Origin: Cornus controversa
Taxonomy: Eukaryota; Streptophyta; Magnoliopsida; Cornales; Cornaceae
NCBI GenBank assembly: GCA_026545225.1
Contig: CM048845.1
Span: 55,156,033-55,220,032 of the forward strand
Length of the DNA stretch: 64,000 nucleotides
Reading direction: 5' to 3'
Positions 55,491 to 64,000 of this stretch are shown piece by piece. The position numbers and the translations under genes were made by a program. Under the pieces are notes generated by a model. That model had not been told where the DNA came from, did not search any database, and worked only from the letters and a program-made list of their open reading frames with translations. Position 1 is the first letter of the stretch, and every line of letters starts with the position of its first letter.

Positions 55491-56162
55491 ATGCTAGGTA
55501 GACGGTCATTGTCACTTCCTTTGCTTCCTTGTAATATTGAACTTGAACGAACACTTAGACAACGTAGAGGAACCTCTAGGGACCCTATATTGCCTAGGAC
55601 TGAAAACATGGACCCAAATGAAAGACAACCTCCCGGACTACCTCCTTTTAATCATGAACAACCACCTCCACCACCACCTCCTCAAGGAGAGTTGCTTATG
55701 GACTTTTACCTTCCGACTACATTTGAAGTACCTTCATGTATCCAATTTCCAGATGTAGCGGCAACTCAATTCGAAATAAATTCCTCCACCATCAATCTTC
55801 TTAATAGCTTCCACAGTCTCCCTAATGAGGATCCATACCGGCACTTAGATTATTTCCTTTCTGTGTGTTCCACTATTCGTGTACCACACTTTACGGAGGA
55901 TGATCTAAAGCTGTGTATGTTCCCCTTCTCCCTAAAAGATAAAGCTAGAAGTTGGTTCAACTCCTTAGAACCTAACTCAATCCATTCTTGGGCGGAGATG
56001 CAAATAGAGTTCTTGAAAAAATACTTCCCAATGGGTAAGACAAGTGATATTCGGCGAGCAATCACCGGATTCACCCAAATTGACCAAGAACAATTCCATG
56101 AGACGTGGGAGAGGTTAAAAGATCTATTAAAATCTTGTCCGCATCATGTTGTCCCAAAATAG
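55491..56162 (+). CDS. Athila gag, N-terminal part (223 residues, ends at a premature stop)
   Basis: A proline-rich segment is followed by the gag capsid-type region with EDPYRHLDYFLSVC, LCMFPFSLKDKARSWFNSLE, SIHSWAEMQIEFLKKYFP and FHETWERLKDLLKSCPHH. Full Athila gag continues past this point; here TAG at 56160-56162 ends it. The following 186 nt stay in the same frame with two more stops (TAA 56172-56174, TGA 56265-56267) and then join the next ORF. The start at 55491 is the first in-frame Met I can see; translation may start elsewhere. Confidence 0.75.
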   Translation: MLGRRSLSLPLLPCNIELERTLRQRRGTSRDPILPRTENMDPNERQPPGLPPFNHEQPPPPPPPQGELLMDFYLPTTFEVPSCIQFPDVAATQFEINSSTINLLNSFHSLPNEDPYRHLDYFLSVCSTIRVPHFTEDDLKLCMFPFSLKDKARSWFNSLEPNSIHSWAEMQIEFLKKYFPMGKTSDIRRAITGFTQIDQEQFHETWERLKDLLKSCPHHVVPK

Positions 56163-56348
56163 CAGCTTGTGTAAAGTTTTTATGATGGGGTGAGTGAGCA
56201 ACATAGACAAATGATAGACTCCGCATGTGGGGGTGGGTACCTTTTGAAAAGCCCCGATGAGGCATGAAAACTTTTTCAAACCCTAAGCAACAATTCAGCT
56301 CAACGCTCCTCCACTAGGAAAGGGAAGGCCACCCAACCTTGTAGAGGA

Positions 56349-58313
56349 GTGCATGAAATTTCACGGGTAAATGAGGTTGCCATGCAAGTAGAAGCCCTAT
56401 CCCAAAAAATGGATTTAATCATGAAAAATGGGCTGCCTACTCCAAACCAATCTGTCCAAAATCAGGAAGGGTGTTCGTTTTGCTATAACACTCCGCATTT
56501 TGTGCGAGATTGTCCTATTGCCGGGCAATCTCCCGATTATGCTCAAGAGCAAGCGAATGCCTTGTACTCTAAAAAAATGAATGATCCATATTCAAACACG
56601 TACAATCCTGGTTACAAGAACCATCCGGCTTTTTCATGGAAACCTCAAGAATCAAGTCCCTCTTTTCAAGGGCAAAATTCTTTTAATTCCCAATCTCAAC
56701 AGCCTCATTATAGGCCAAATCCTCAACCTTACAATCAAAGATCCAATTACCAACAACCACCACCTCCTCCGAGAAGCCAAAGCTTTGAAGAAAGAGTGGT
56801 AAGCAATCTTGAGGCCAATACCCGCTTATTGCAAACTCACTCTCAATCAATCTCTAAGCTTGAAGCCAATGCTCAATCTATGGCTAGGTTAGAAGCTCAA
56901 ATCGGGCAACTAGCTAATGCCTTAAATAGAAGGGAGGAAGGTAAGTTGCCTAGTCAACTGGTGGCGAATCCCAAAAGTGTCCATGTGATTGAGGATCCAT
57001 CATCTTCAACTTGTAATGCTCCTCCGGAGCAAGTTCAATCAATCACAACCTTAAGGAGTGGTAAAATCATTAACTCCAAGGTAGGGGAGGAAGAGAGAAA
57101 GGAATTCCAAGAGCAACCTAAAAATCCAAAGGAATCCCAATTAAATCCAAAATTGTTTCCTTTAAATCCAAATGTGAATATCATCCCTTTAAATCCAAAA
57201 GGAAAGGCAAGTGAAGTTGTGTCGTCATCGATTCCAAATCTTGACACTTCTTTTGAACCTCCGGTTCCTTTTCCTCAAAGATTGAAGGAACCTTCTCATT
57301 TCGGGAAGCAAGGAGAGAAAATCCAAGACATGATGGAGATCTTCAAACAAGTAAAGATCAATCTCCCTCTCCTTGATGCTATTCAACAAATTTCCTCCTA
57401 TGCGAAATTCTTGAAGGACTTGTGCACTCAAAAGCAAAAATCTAGGAATAATGTTCCTAAGAAAGTCCTCTTAACTGAGCACATAAGCTCCATTTTCCAA
57501 CACCAAGCCCCTCCTAAATTCAAAGATCTGGGTGCTTCGACCATTTCGTGCACCATCGGAAATCAATCTTTTGAAAAGGCACTTCTTGATCTAGGGGCTA
57601 GTGTCAATTTGCTTCCATTCTCAGTTTACCAACAACTAGGTTTGGGGGAACTCAAACATACCACGGTTGTGTTGCAACTTGCTGACCGTTCGGTGAAGCA
57701 ACCACGTGGCATCATTGAGGATGTAATCATTCAAGTGGACAAATTCTATTTTTCGGTGGACTTCATAGTCCTTGACACGGAACCTGTCCAAAATCCAAAT
57801 CGACATATTCCTATCATTCTAGGTCGTCCATTCTTGGCCACGGCAAACGCTTGCGTTAATTGCCGTACCGGAGTGATGGACATCTCTTTTAGGAATATGA
57901 AAGTCCGCTTGAACATCTTCAATGCTTCCCACCACACATCCGACGACGAAAGTGAGTGCTTTTGTGTCGATGTTGTGGAAGACCTTGTTCAAGAAGCACT
58001 TCCTTCTATTCTTTCCAAGGATCCTTTAGAGGCATGCTTAAATCACTGCAACTATGATGATTTTGACATTGAGCAATCCATTTGTGAAGTTAATTCAATG
58101 CTCAATGTCACGACCGTCAGGGATGTGCCTAAAGGGAGAGTTCCGAGGGACCCTTTTCCTCCGTTGATTAATTTCGTCGCTCCCCACGGAGCGGTGGAAT
58201 TGAAGGACTTGAAAGATGGATCGCTGTTCAAAGTAAACGGGCAGTGCTTAAAAGTGTGCGTGGATGACCAAGTCACCACCGAATACGTGGATGTCGTCAC
58301 TTTGGGGGTATGA
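56349..58313 (+). CDS. Athila gag C-terminal part plus aspartic protease fused to integrase tail (654 residues)
   Basis: In the same frame as the gag start upstream. A zinc knuckle CSFCYNTPHFVRDC is near residues 42-55, then a Gln/Pro/Asn-rich linker, coiled-coil-like repeats (LEANTRLLQTHSQSISKLEA), and the protease with ALLDLGASVNLLP near residue 412 (DLG in place of DTG, common in Athila) and IPIILGRPFLATANA near residue 490. After residue 600 it switches to VAPHGAVELKDLKDGSLFKV, the end of Athila integrase. All of reverse transcriptase, RNase H and the integrase core are deleted between these parts. The stop (TGA 58311-58313) lies at the first bases of the 3' LTR. Confidence 0.85.
   Translation: MHEISRVNEVAMQVEALSQKMDLIMKNGLPTPNQSVQNQEGCSFCYNTPHFVRDCPIAGQSPDYAQEQANALYSKKMNDPYSNTYNPGYKNHPAFSWKPQESSPSFQGQNSFNSQSQQPHYRPNPQPYNQRSNYQQPPPPPRSQSFEERVVSNLEANTRLLQTHSQSISKLEANAQSMARLEAQIGQLANALNRREEGKLPSQLVANPKSVHVIEDPSSSTCNAPPEQVQSITTLRSGKIINSKVGEEERKEFQEQPKNPKESQLNPKLFPLNPNVNIIPLNPKGKASEVVSSSIPNLDTSFEPPVPFPQRLKEPSHFGKQGEKIQDMMEIFKQVKINLPLLDAIQQISSYAKFLKDLCTQKQKSRNNVPKKVLLTEHISSIFQHQAPPKFKDLGASTISCTIGNQSFEKALLDLGASVNLLPFSVYQQLGLGELKHTTVVLQLADRSVKQPRGIIEDVIIQVDKFYFSVDFIVLDTEPVQNPNRHIPIILGRPFLATANACVNCRTGVMDISFRNMKVRLNIFNASHHTSDDESECFCVDVVEDLVQEALPSILSKDPLEACLNHCNYDDFDIEQSICEVNSMLNVTTVRDVPKGRVPRDPFPPLINFVAPHGAVELKDLKDGSLFKVNGQCLKVCVDDQVTTEYVDVVTLGV
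58298..58310 (+). other. Polypurine tract of the young Athila derivative
   Basis: CACTTTGGGGGTA directly precedes the 3' LTR. It lies inside the end of the ORF. Confidence 0.8.
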
Positions 58314-58746
58314 TAAGTGTTCAATTCCATGAATTTGAACCCTCTCTATTGCATATGTTAGTTCCGTTTTTGCGTTTACCGAGATATGTTTACGGTATTT
58401 TTGTGTTTTTGATGTTTTGCAGGTATTGGAGTAAATGGAGCAAAGTTTGAAGCTTTCTGCAGTCAAGAGAAGAAATCAGAAAATGCAGCCAAAGGCATCT
58501 CGATCAATCGAGATGTTGATCTCGATTAATCGAAATCTCGATTGATCGAGATCTCATTTCGATTGATCGAAATCTCGATCAATCGAGATTCAATCTCGAT
58601 CAATCGAGATTTTGCAGAATCCACTTGGCCACTTGCTCACCTGCTTTCCCACTTGCAACAAAATCCCCCTTTTTGCACGACTTAGGGGGATTGTCTGACT
58701 TGAACAAGACTTTTGGGTGCCTTCTTGATACAAGAGATATATATAT

Positions 58747-58784
<38 letters not shown>

Positions 58785-59757
58785 TGGGCCCCCAAGGGAG
58801 AAAAAGGAGCCAAAAAGCACAAAAAGGGCCATGTCTCTCATATCTCACATATCTCTCAATACACATCAGAATACTTCAAGAGAGACCTTCGGGAGAGGAG
58901 GAGGGGAAGCTGAACCAGACCAAGAAGCTTCACTTTCTTCATCAATGGAAGGGTGCAAGGCAACCATGAGCAACTAACTTCCATACTAGGGTGTTGTTGA
59001 AGCCCTAGCCATGTAAACATGTTCCTTTTTGTAGCACTTGGGATTTGTAATTAAATGTTGATTATTTAGCCTAGTGACTATGTACACAAATACATTTCTT
59101 ATATATATTCATTTGATATGGAATTTATTCTTGTCTTAGAGTAGATTTTGTCACTTGAATGCACAACATTTGCATATTCCACAAGAAGTGCAAATGATGG
59201 CTAGATAATGGTGTTTAAATGAATGTGTGATGTTAGTTTGTATAGACCATGCCAAGACAAGGTAGTTTGGATGCATGTAGTGTTCACTTAGAGAGTAGAG
59301 TAATTAGGTAGTTAGTTAGGTTGAAGAGCTATACTTGTTGAAGATGGATTATGATAGGTTAGCACACACATTGATCTTTTGATATGTCATTGAGGTCACA
59401 AGCCTAATGACATTGTTAGGCATTTAATTAATGAATCCCATGCTTGCTACACTTATGAACATGTGAATGGCTAGTGGTAGAAACCAACCCTAGTTCTCTC
59501 TCCCAACTTTAAACTCTTTACTTTTCTTGTCATTTCATTCATGCAATAGTTTATAAACACAAACTCAAAAATCTGTTTTTAGAATTAAAGTAGAGTTAAT
59601 CTTCCTTTAAGACAATTGCGACTAGTCCTTGTGGGATCGATACCCTCTATATAGAACCTTATCTACAAAGATTCGTGCTCTTGCGAGTGGTTAAATTATA
59701 TTTTGATAAATTGGGCAAAAATTAAGCTTACAATATAATCACAGTTTAGCCGCATCA
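58311..59757 (+). mobile_element. 3' LTR of the young Athila derivative
   Basis: TGATAAGTG...GCCGCATCA, 1447 bp, nearly identical to the 5' LTR. The main length difference is a longer TA run (58736-58782). Confidence 0.93.
58497..58614. repeat. CTCGATCAATCGAG palindrome array, 3' LTR copy
   Basis: Same array as 53945-54062 with one base changed (GATCGAGATC for GATCGAAATC). Confidence 0.95.
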
Positions 59758-60434
59758 TAGTGTATGTACGTAGACCGTACCCCCAAACTTAAATTAAACA
59801 TTATGCTCAATATTTGAAGGCAAAAGAGTGAGAACAATGTTACTAGTGGTTTGATGGGTATCAAAAAGTGAAAATATCAGCCATGATATGGTAGTGGGTA
59901 CACGGGTACACAGGACAAGTGGGGCATCATAACCTGCACAAGTACAAGTACAAGTACATACCAACATAACATACACGAACAGAAAATGTAAATAATTAGG
60001 AAAAGTAAAAGAAAAGACGACAATAATAGAAACATAATGAAAAGCTGATAATATTCCATTAATTCAAATATATGTGATACAAATGCGAGAATTTATGGAA
60101 TACAAAAGAATGGCTTACTAAGCAACAAAACAAAGTGCCCACATGGCACTAGACAGTTCTATGACTGTGAATACATAAAAATAAAATACTAGAAATGAAA
60201 TAAAAATACAAAATACAAAAAGAAAATCATAGTAGCTAAGGCTGAGGAAGCGACAACGGTGGTGCAGAAGTAGAAGCATCCAAACCACGCAAACGAGATC
60301 GGTTGAGATATCGTACAATGCAATCTTGCCCTTCTAGAATGGCATGGACGCTCACAGTAAGAGTATCTAGGTGCTCCTCAGTTTGCCACATGGCGATCCT
60401 CAAAAGCAGCCCGACACTGCATATCAAAATCGGT

Positions 60435-61304
60435 CTAAAGAAGCATTACATCGGCAATCAGATAGGAAATACCATCCACGAGGTACTCATAGTCCTTGGT
60501 GCTCATGCCCAGCACATCAAGCTTGGGCTCCTCCTCAGAATCATCACCCTCCTCTGGGGCATCAGGAACGTCCATCTCCTTCTCGTCTGTACCGGCCTCC
60601 TCTTTCTCACTATCGCCAGCCTCCACCTCGGGGGCTATATAAAGCAAAGCTATCATATGGGCCCCCATCTTCTTCCAACTCTGGAGAGAAAAATGGGGTG
60701 GTGGTCCCATGGTAATCTTAAAAGTTTCAAATTCAAAAGATGCCCTGGTCAAAAAGGCGGTAACGAGGTAGGGGAATGGAAGCTTCATTGAGGGAGACTT
60801 CTTGTTTGACTTCCGAATAAGCTAGTCCCAAACCTTATGAATCTGACCCTAGATAATAGCTGGAACGGAGAACTGATACCTTGTTTCCATAGCATAGAGG
60901 GCCCAAAAAAACTTACCCCGGCGCTTAGTAGTATGCCCAAAAGGGTTTGTATTTTTATGAAGTATAGTGTCTAAAAACCACCAACGCCAGGGTATCAAGG
61001 ACTTGCTTGTGGCGTTATTCTTGTAATTGGTGAAACATCCCCGACAGAGTGCTCGCACCAGGTGGGAGACTGTGAGGTTCTGGGGAAGCCCGAGAAACGT
61101 AAAATGGTCCTTACCCGGCTCAACAAACTCAGGCTGGACAGGTGGGATCCCCGTAATTTTTGCAATAGTAACGACAGTGATGGCTAGAGGTGTGCCATCC
61201 ATAATAGTTCGCAAGGGCTCGGCATACTCATACTGGAGGTTCATATAAAAAACTCGTACAAGCCTCGGATAGGCTTCATCTGCTGTCGGTGAGAGTAAGG
61301 CCAT
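60435..61304 (-). pseudogene. Extra ORF of the Athila element downstream of integrase
   Basis: One frame runs 61304 to 60435 with stops near 60849 and 60815. It reads MALLSPTADEAYPRLVRVFY, TIMDGTPLAITVVTIAKITG, ATSKSLIPWRWWFLD and ends in an acidic stretch rich in Glu and Asp. The frame also extends upstream of 61304. The order of motifs resembles the plant-specific 'putative plant transposon protein' ORFs in Athila-type elements, at the position where an env-like gene is found. No signal peptide or clear membrane span was seen. Function unknown. Confidence 0.5.
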
Positions 61305-62365
61305 GAGGCCACGGCTCCGTAAAGCCTTTAAATAGTAGCTGGCATATCAGTCATCCTCGAAATTTGATGCCACTATCAAACTCTCGGGAACAATCTCCCT
61401 ATTCCTCCATTGCCAACTGGGGACATCGCGAATAACTCCCATAGGGGCTTTGTTTCGGACCATCCCTATGCAAAAAATGGGTGTCAAGCTGGTTCTCAAG
61501 GACTTAATAGGAAAGATGCTTGGCAACCCCTAGTAAAGATGTCCAATCCTTCCAAAACTCCACAAAATGCCTCCAATGTACTCCCAATCCCTAACGAAAT
61601 CAAAATGGTTGCAACCACCCCTAAACTTCACCCAATCATCTCAATTTACGACAATATACCACGAATAATTTGGAAAAGTAAAAGAATAATGCAAGAAAAA
61701 CACCAAATAGGGTCTTTACCTCGAAGAAGAAAAACTGGGTTATGCCAAGCTATCTATGCGGGGAATCCTTTCACGGATGTTCGGATGAAGACCCAATCGG
61801 TGGGGATTGAAAGTTGGTGGTGGTGGGGGTGTTCTTGGGAGCTTCAAACGAGAGAGAGAAAAGAAAGAGTCGCGAGAGAGAGGGAGAGACAAGAGATTTG
61901 AATATTAAGTGACTGCATATGCAGTCACATGCCTCGGTGCGATGCATCAAAGTGGCTACTTCGATGTATCGTCGCTGTCGATGCATCGAACTAGAGGTTT
62001 CAATGCATCAAAGCTGATGATGGATCGACCATCTATTGACACAAGGTGCGGCGGCTACTAGAATTGGTAGGAAAAATAGGACATTTAAAGATTGATACAT
62101 CGATGCTAATGTCGATGCATCGAAGCTGCGAGGCATCAAAGTGGCTACTTCGATGCGTTGAAACTTCCTTTAATTATAAATTTACAAAATTGTCCCAAGT
62201 ATGAAAAAAATTTAAGTTAAGCCCTCAATTCACACCTCTCACACTCAGATATTTCAAAAATATTTAGATACATTCCTTTTTGGATTTGAAGGATCACATG
62301 GAACAAGATAGGATCACGGAAGTTGTCGCCAAGTTTAACGTCTACGGTGAGACGTGTGCACAAGT
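61305..62365 (-). other. Spacer between integrase and the extra ORF, with CGATGCATCG repeats
   Basis: No sustained coding frame. Palindrome-type repeats lie at 61936-62010 and 62095-62165 (for example GTCGATGCATCGAA, ACTTCGATGTATCG, GTCGATGCATCGAAGC, CTACTTCGATGCG). The direct repeat GCATCAAAGTGGCTACTTCG occurs twice (61944 and 62134). Confidence 0.7.
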
Positions 62366-63561
62366 TCATTCATCCAAATATATGGGATCCATCAATTCAA
62401 CAAAATTCACATATTCCAATTGCATTTGACTATCAATGCAGGGTTTCACTCGTTGCCCATTAACCTTAAAAAGTATCCCATCCTTGGGATCTTTTAGTTT
62501 CACTGTGCCATGAGGAGCAATGGATTGGATAATAAAAGGGCCGTCCCATCGAGAGCGAAGCTTCCCAGGGAATAAGTGAAGCCTTGAATTGTAAAGCCAA
62601 ATTTTTTGGCTTGGAGAGAGTGATTTGGAATGAATATGACAATCATGGAAGGCTTTAGTCTTTGCCTTATAGATTTTTGCACTCTCGTAGGTGTCATTTC
62701 GTATCTCTTCTAATTCACTCAATTAAAGTTTTCGGGTTGAGCCAGCCAACTTCATGTCAAAGTTAAACTTCTTAATAGCCCAAAAGGCTTTGTGCTCTAA
62801 CTCAACCGGTAAGTGGCATGCCTTACTATACACAAGACGGTACGGTGACATGCAAATTGAGGTTTTATAAACAGTACGGTACGCCCACAATGCATCATTG
62901 AGACGTTGGGACCAATCCTTGCGATCGGGGCGCACTATTTTTTCAAAAATATGCTTAATTTTCCTATTAGATACTTCTACTTGATCACTTGTCTACGGGT
63001 GGTAAGGTGTAGCGACCTTGTGAGTGACAAAGTATTTATGTAGCAAGGTTCGAAGGAACCGATTGCAAAAATGTTTACCCTCGTCACTAATGATGGCTCG
63101 AGGTGTACCAAAATGACTAAAAATGTTCGCTTGAATGAATTTGACCACAACTGTGTGATCATTAGTTCTGGTAGCCATAACCTCAACCCATTTATATATG
63201 TAATCTACCGCTACAATTATGAATTCAAAACTGGCAGATTTTGGGAAAGGGCCCATAAAATCAATAACCCATACATCGAAGATATTGACGATTAAGATCG
63301 GGTTCAAAGGCATTATATTTTTATGGGACATAGCGCTGAGGTGCTAACATCGCTCACAGGAGTGACAGAATAAGTATGTGTCTCGATGCATGGTGGGCCA
63401 AAAAAAACCGCATTGAAGGATTTTGGAAGCAGTTTTTTGAGCACTGAAATGACCTTCGCATTCCAATGTGTGACAGAAAGTAAGAATACTAAGACTCTCA
63501 CTCTATGGCATGCACTGGCGGATGATTTGGTAGGGACAATACTTAAATAGATAGGGATCAT
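62366..63561 (-). pseudogene. Athila integrase remnant
   Basis: On the minus strand: the region near the zinc-binding motif (FCHSCERC-like, about 63340-63370), the core with [13 protein letters not shown] (first Asp), [15 protein letters not shown] (second Asp) and [14 protein letters not shown] (Glu), then [15 protein letters not shown] and the C-terminal SRWDGPFIIQSIAPHGTVKL. In-frame stops at about 62990 (YHP-stop-TSD, normally Gln) and about 62720 (KL-stop-LSELEE, normally Gln) break it. The enzyme would insert element cDNA into host DNA. Confidence 0.88.
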
Positions 63562-63638
63562 CCCAAAAGTATGAACGCACTTGGGAGTAGAAACGATCCT
63601 TTTGTTATTTGGACCAAGAGGGTGGAAGCTTCTAGTAG

Positions 63639-63998
63639 CTAAAAAATTAATATATCAGCATACCAGGGAAGTTTCTCATGAGTGACTATAAATAGCTGCT
63701 CATCCAGGAAGGACTCGCTAACTGGAATTTGGTCATTATGGTACTCCACAAGGATCCTAGATAAATGGTCGGCGACCACATTCTCCGTACCCTTTTTATC
63801 CCGAATCTCAAAATTGAACTCTTGTAATAGGAGCATCCATCTAATCAATCGGGGTTTAGTGTCCCTCTTTGCCAATAAATGCCGAAGAGCAGCATGATCT
63901 AAAAAAATAATAACATTGGACCCTAAGAGATAGGATCTAAATTTGTCCAAGGCATAGACAACTGCAAGCAACTCCTTTTTCGTAGTTGTATAGTTCAA
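63639..63998 (-). pseudogene. Athila RNase H domain, cut by the window edge
   Basis: Reads [68 protein letters not shown], the conserved end of Ty3/gypsy RNase H. Open for 119 residues to the window edge. Reverse transcriptase should lie beyond 63998. Confidence 0.85.
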
Positions 63999-64000
63999 TT

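Larger units (their letters stand above)
53759..59757 (+). mobile_element. Young non-autonomous Athila derivative, 6.0 kb, TSD tagtg
   Basis: Perfect 5-bp duplication tagtg (53754-53758 and 59758-59762). LTRs 53759-55194 and 58311-59757 differ at only about seven bases plus microsatellite and one-base length changes. It has a primer site complementary to tRNA-Asp, gag, protease, a polypurine tract, and no reverse transcriptase, RNase H or integrase core. Protease-side sequence is joined directly to the last residues of integrase. It must have moved with enzymes supplied by another Athila copy. It lies within the minus-strand Athila element. Confidence 0.93.
51174..63998 (-). mobile_element. 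Athila-lineage retrotransposon, minus strand, 5' part outside the window
   Basis: Order on the minus strand: RNase H (window edge), integrase, spacer with CGATGCATCG repeats, an extra ORF, a first polypurine-like tract, spacer, polypurine tract, 3' LTR ending at 51174. It inserted in the 5' LTR of element B (5 bp left of it: gagct). A young element sits inside it at 53759-59757. Pol is broken by stops, so it is no longer autonomous. Confidence 0.82.

Noticed and set aside
53759..59757. Assembly artefact producing a false direct duplication of about 1.4 kb
   Set aside because: The two copies differ at several bases and in TA length, lie in correct LTR positions with primer site and polypurine tract, and a perfect 5-bp duplication flanks the whole.

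Overview
This is nuclear DNA of a flowering plant, most likely a eudicot. The evidence is AT-rich intron-bearing genes with GT-AG splice sites, plant-type protein families, and plant lineages of LTR retrotransposons (Athila, Tat, chromovirus, copia), L1 LINEs, hAT, Harbinger and Mutator-like elements. I cannot name the species from sequence alone.

The window has two parts. Positions 1-23,430 are a genic island with two convergent genes. The first, on + (694-13,054), is the C-terminal part of a NUDT3-type Nudix hydrolase fused to a dipeptidyl peptidase III (M49) domain. Nine coding exons are visible and the 5' part lies outside the window. The second, on - (23,429-14,194), is a complete five-exon gene for a 304-residue, probably plastid-targeted Rossmann-fold protein resembling ApbA/PanE ketopantoate reductases. 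Their stop codons lie about 1.1 kb apart. Their long introns carry most of the small transposons: two copies of one non-autonomous hAT element (one in each gene), three degraded L1 3' ends, a SINE-like element, a MULE-like element, a copia relic with a Harbinger-type element inside its LTR, and several tandem duplications.

Positions 23,769-63,998 are a stack of nested LTR retrotransposons with no host gene recognised. From left to right: (A) a broken chromovirus integrase/chromodomain end with its 3' LTR (24,862-33,453), itself split by a 4.2-kb solo LTR (26,369-30,552, TSD cttac) and a 2.1-kb insertion (31,072-33,165, TSD aaaac); a Tat-lineage element (about 33.8-37.27 kb) cut in its reverse transcriptase by an LTR (37,269-40,293); element B on -, a gag-only chromovirus-like element (40,294-51,173 visible) whose gag is split by a 2.7-kb solo LTR (46,950-49,683, TSD actca); an Athila element on - (51,174 to beyond the window) sitting in B's 5' LTR; and, inside that, a very young Athila derivative on + (53,759-59,757, TSD tagtg) with nearly identical LTRs and most of pol deleted. 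At least four nesting levels can be read from target-site duplications.

The most unusual signal is that different LTR families in this window each carry a compact array of short repeated palindromes or imperfect dyads of family-specific sequence (cores such as GAGGCGCCTC, CGATTAATCG, TTTCGCACAATCGAAA, CTCGATCAATCGAG and CGATGCATCG). The recurring architecture with changing sequence is the best candidate here for an undescribed system.
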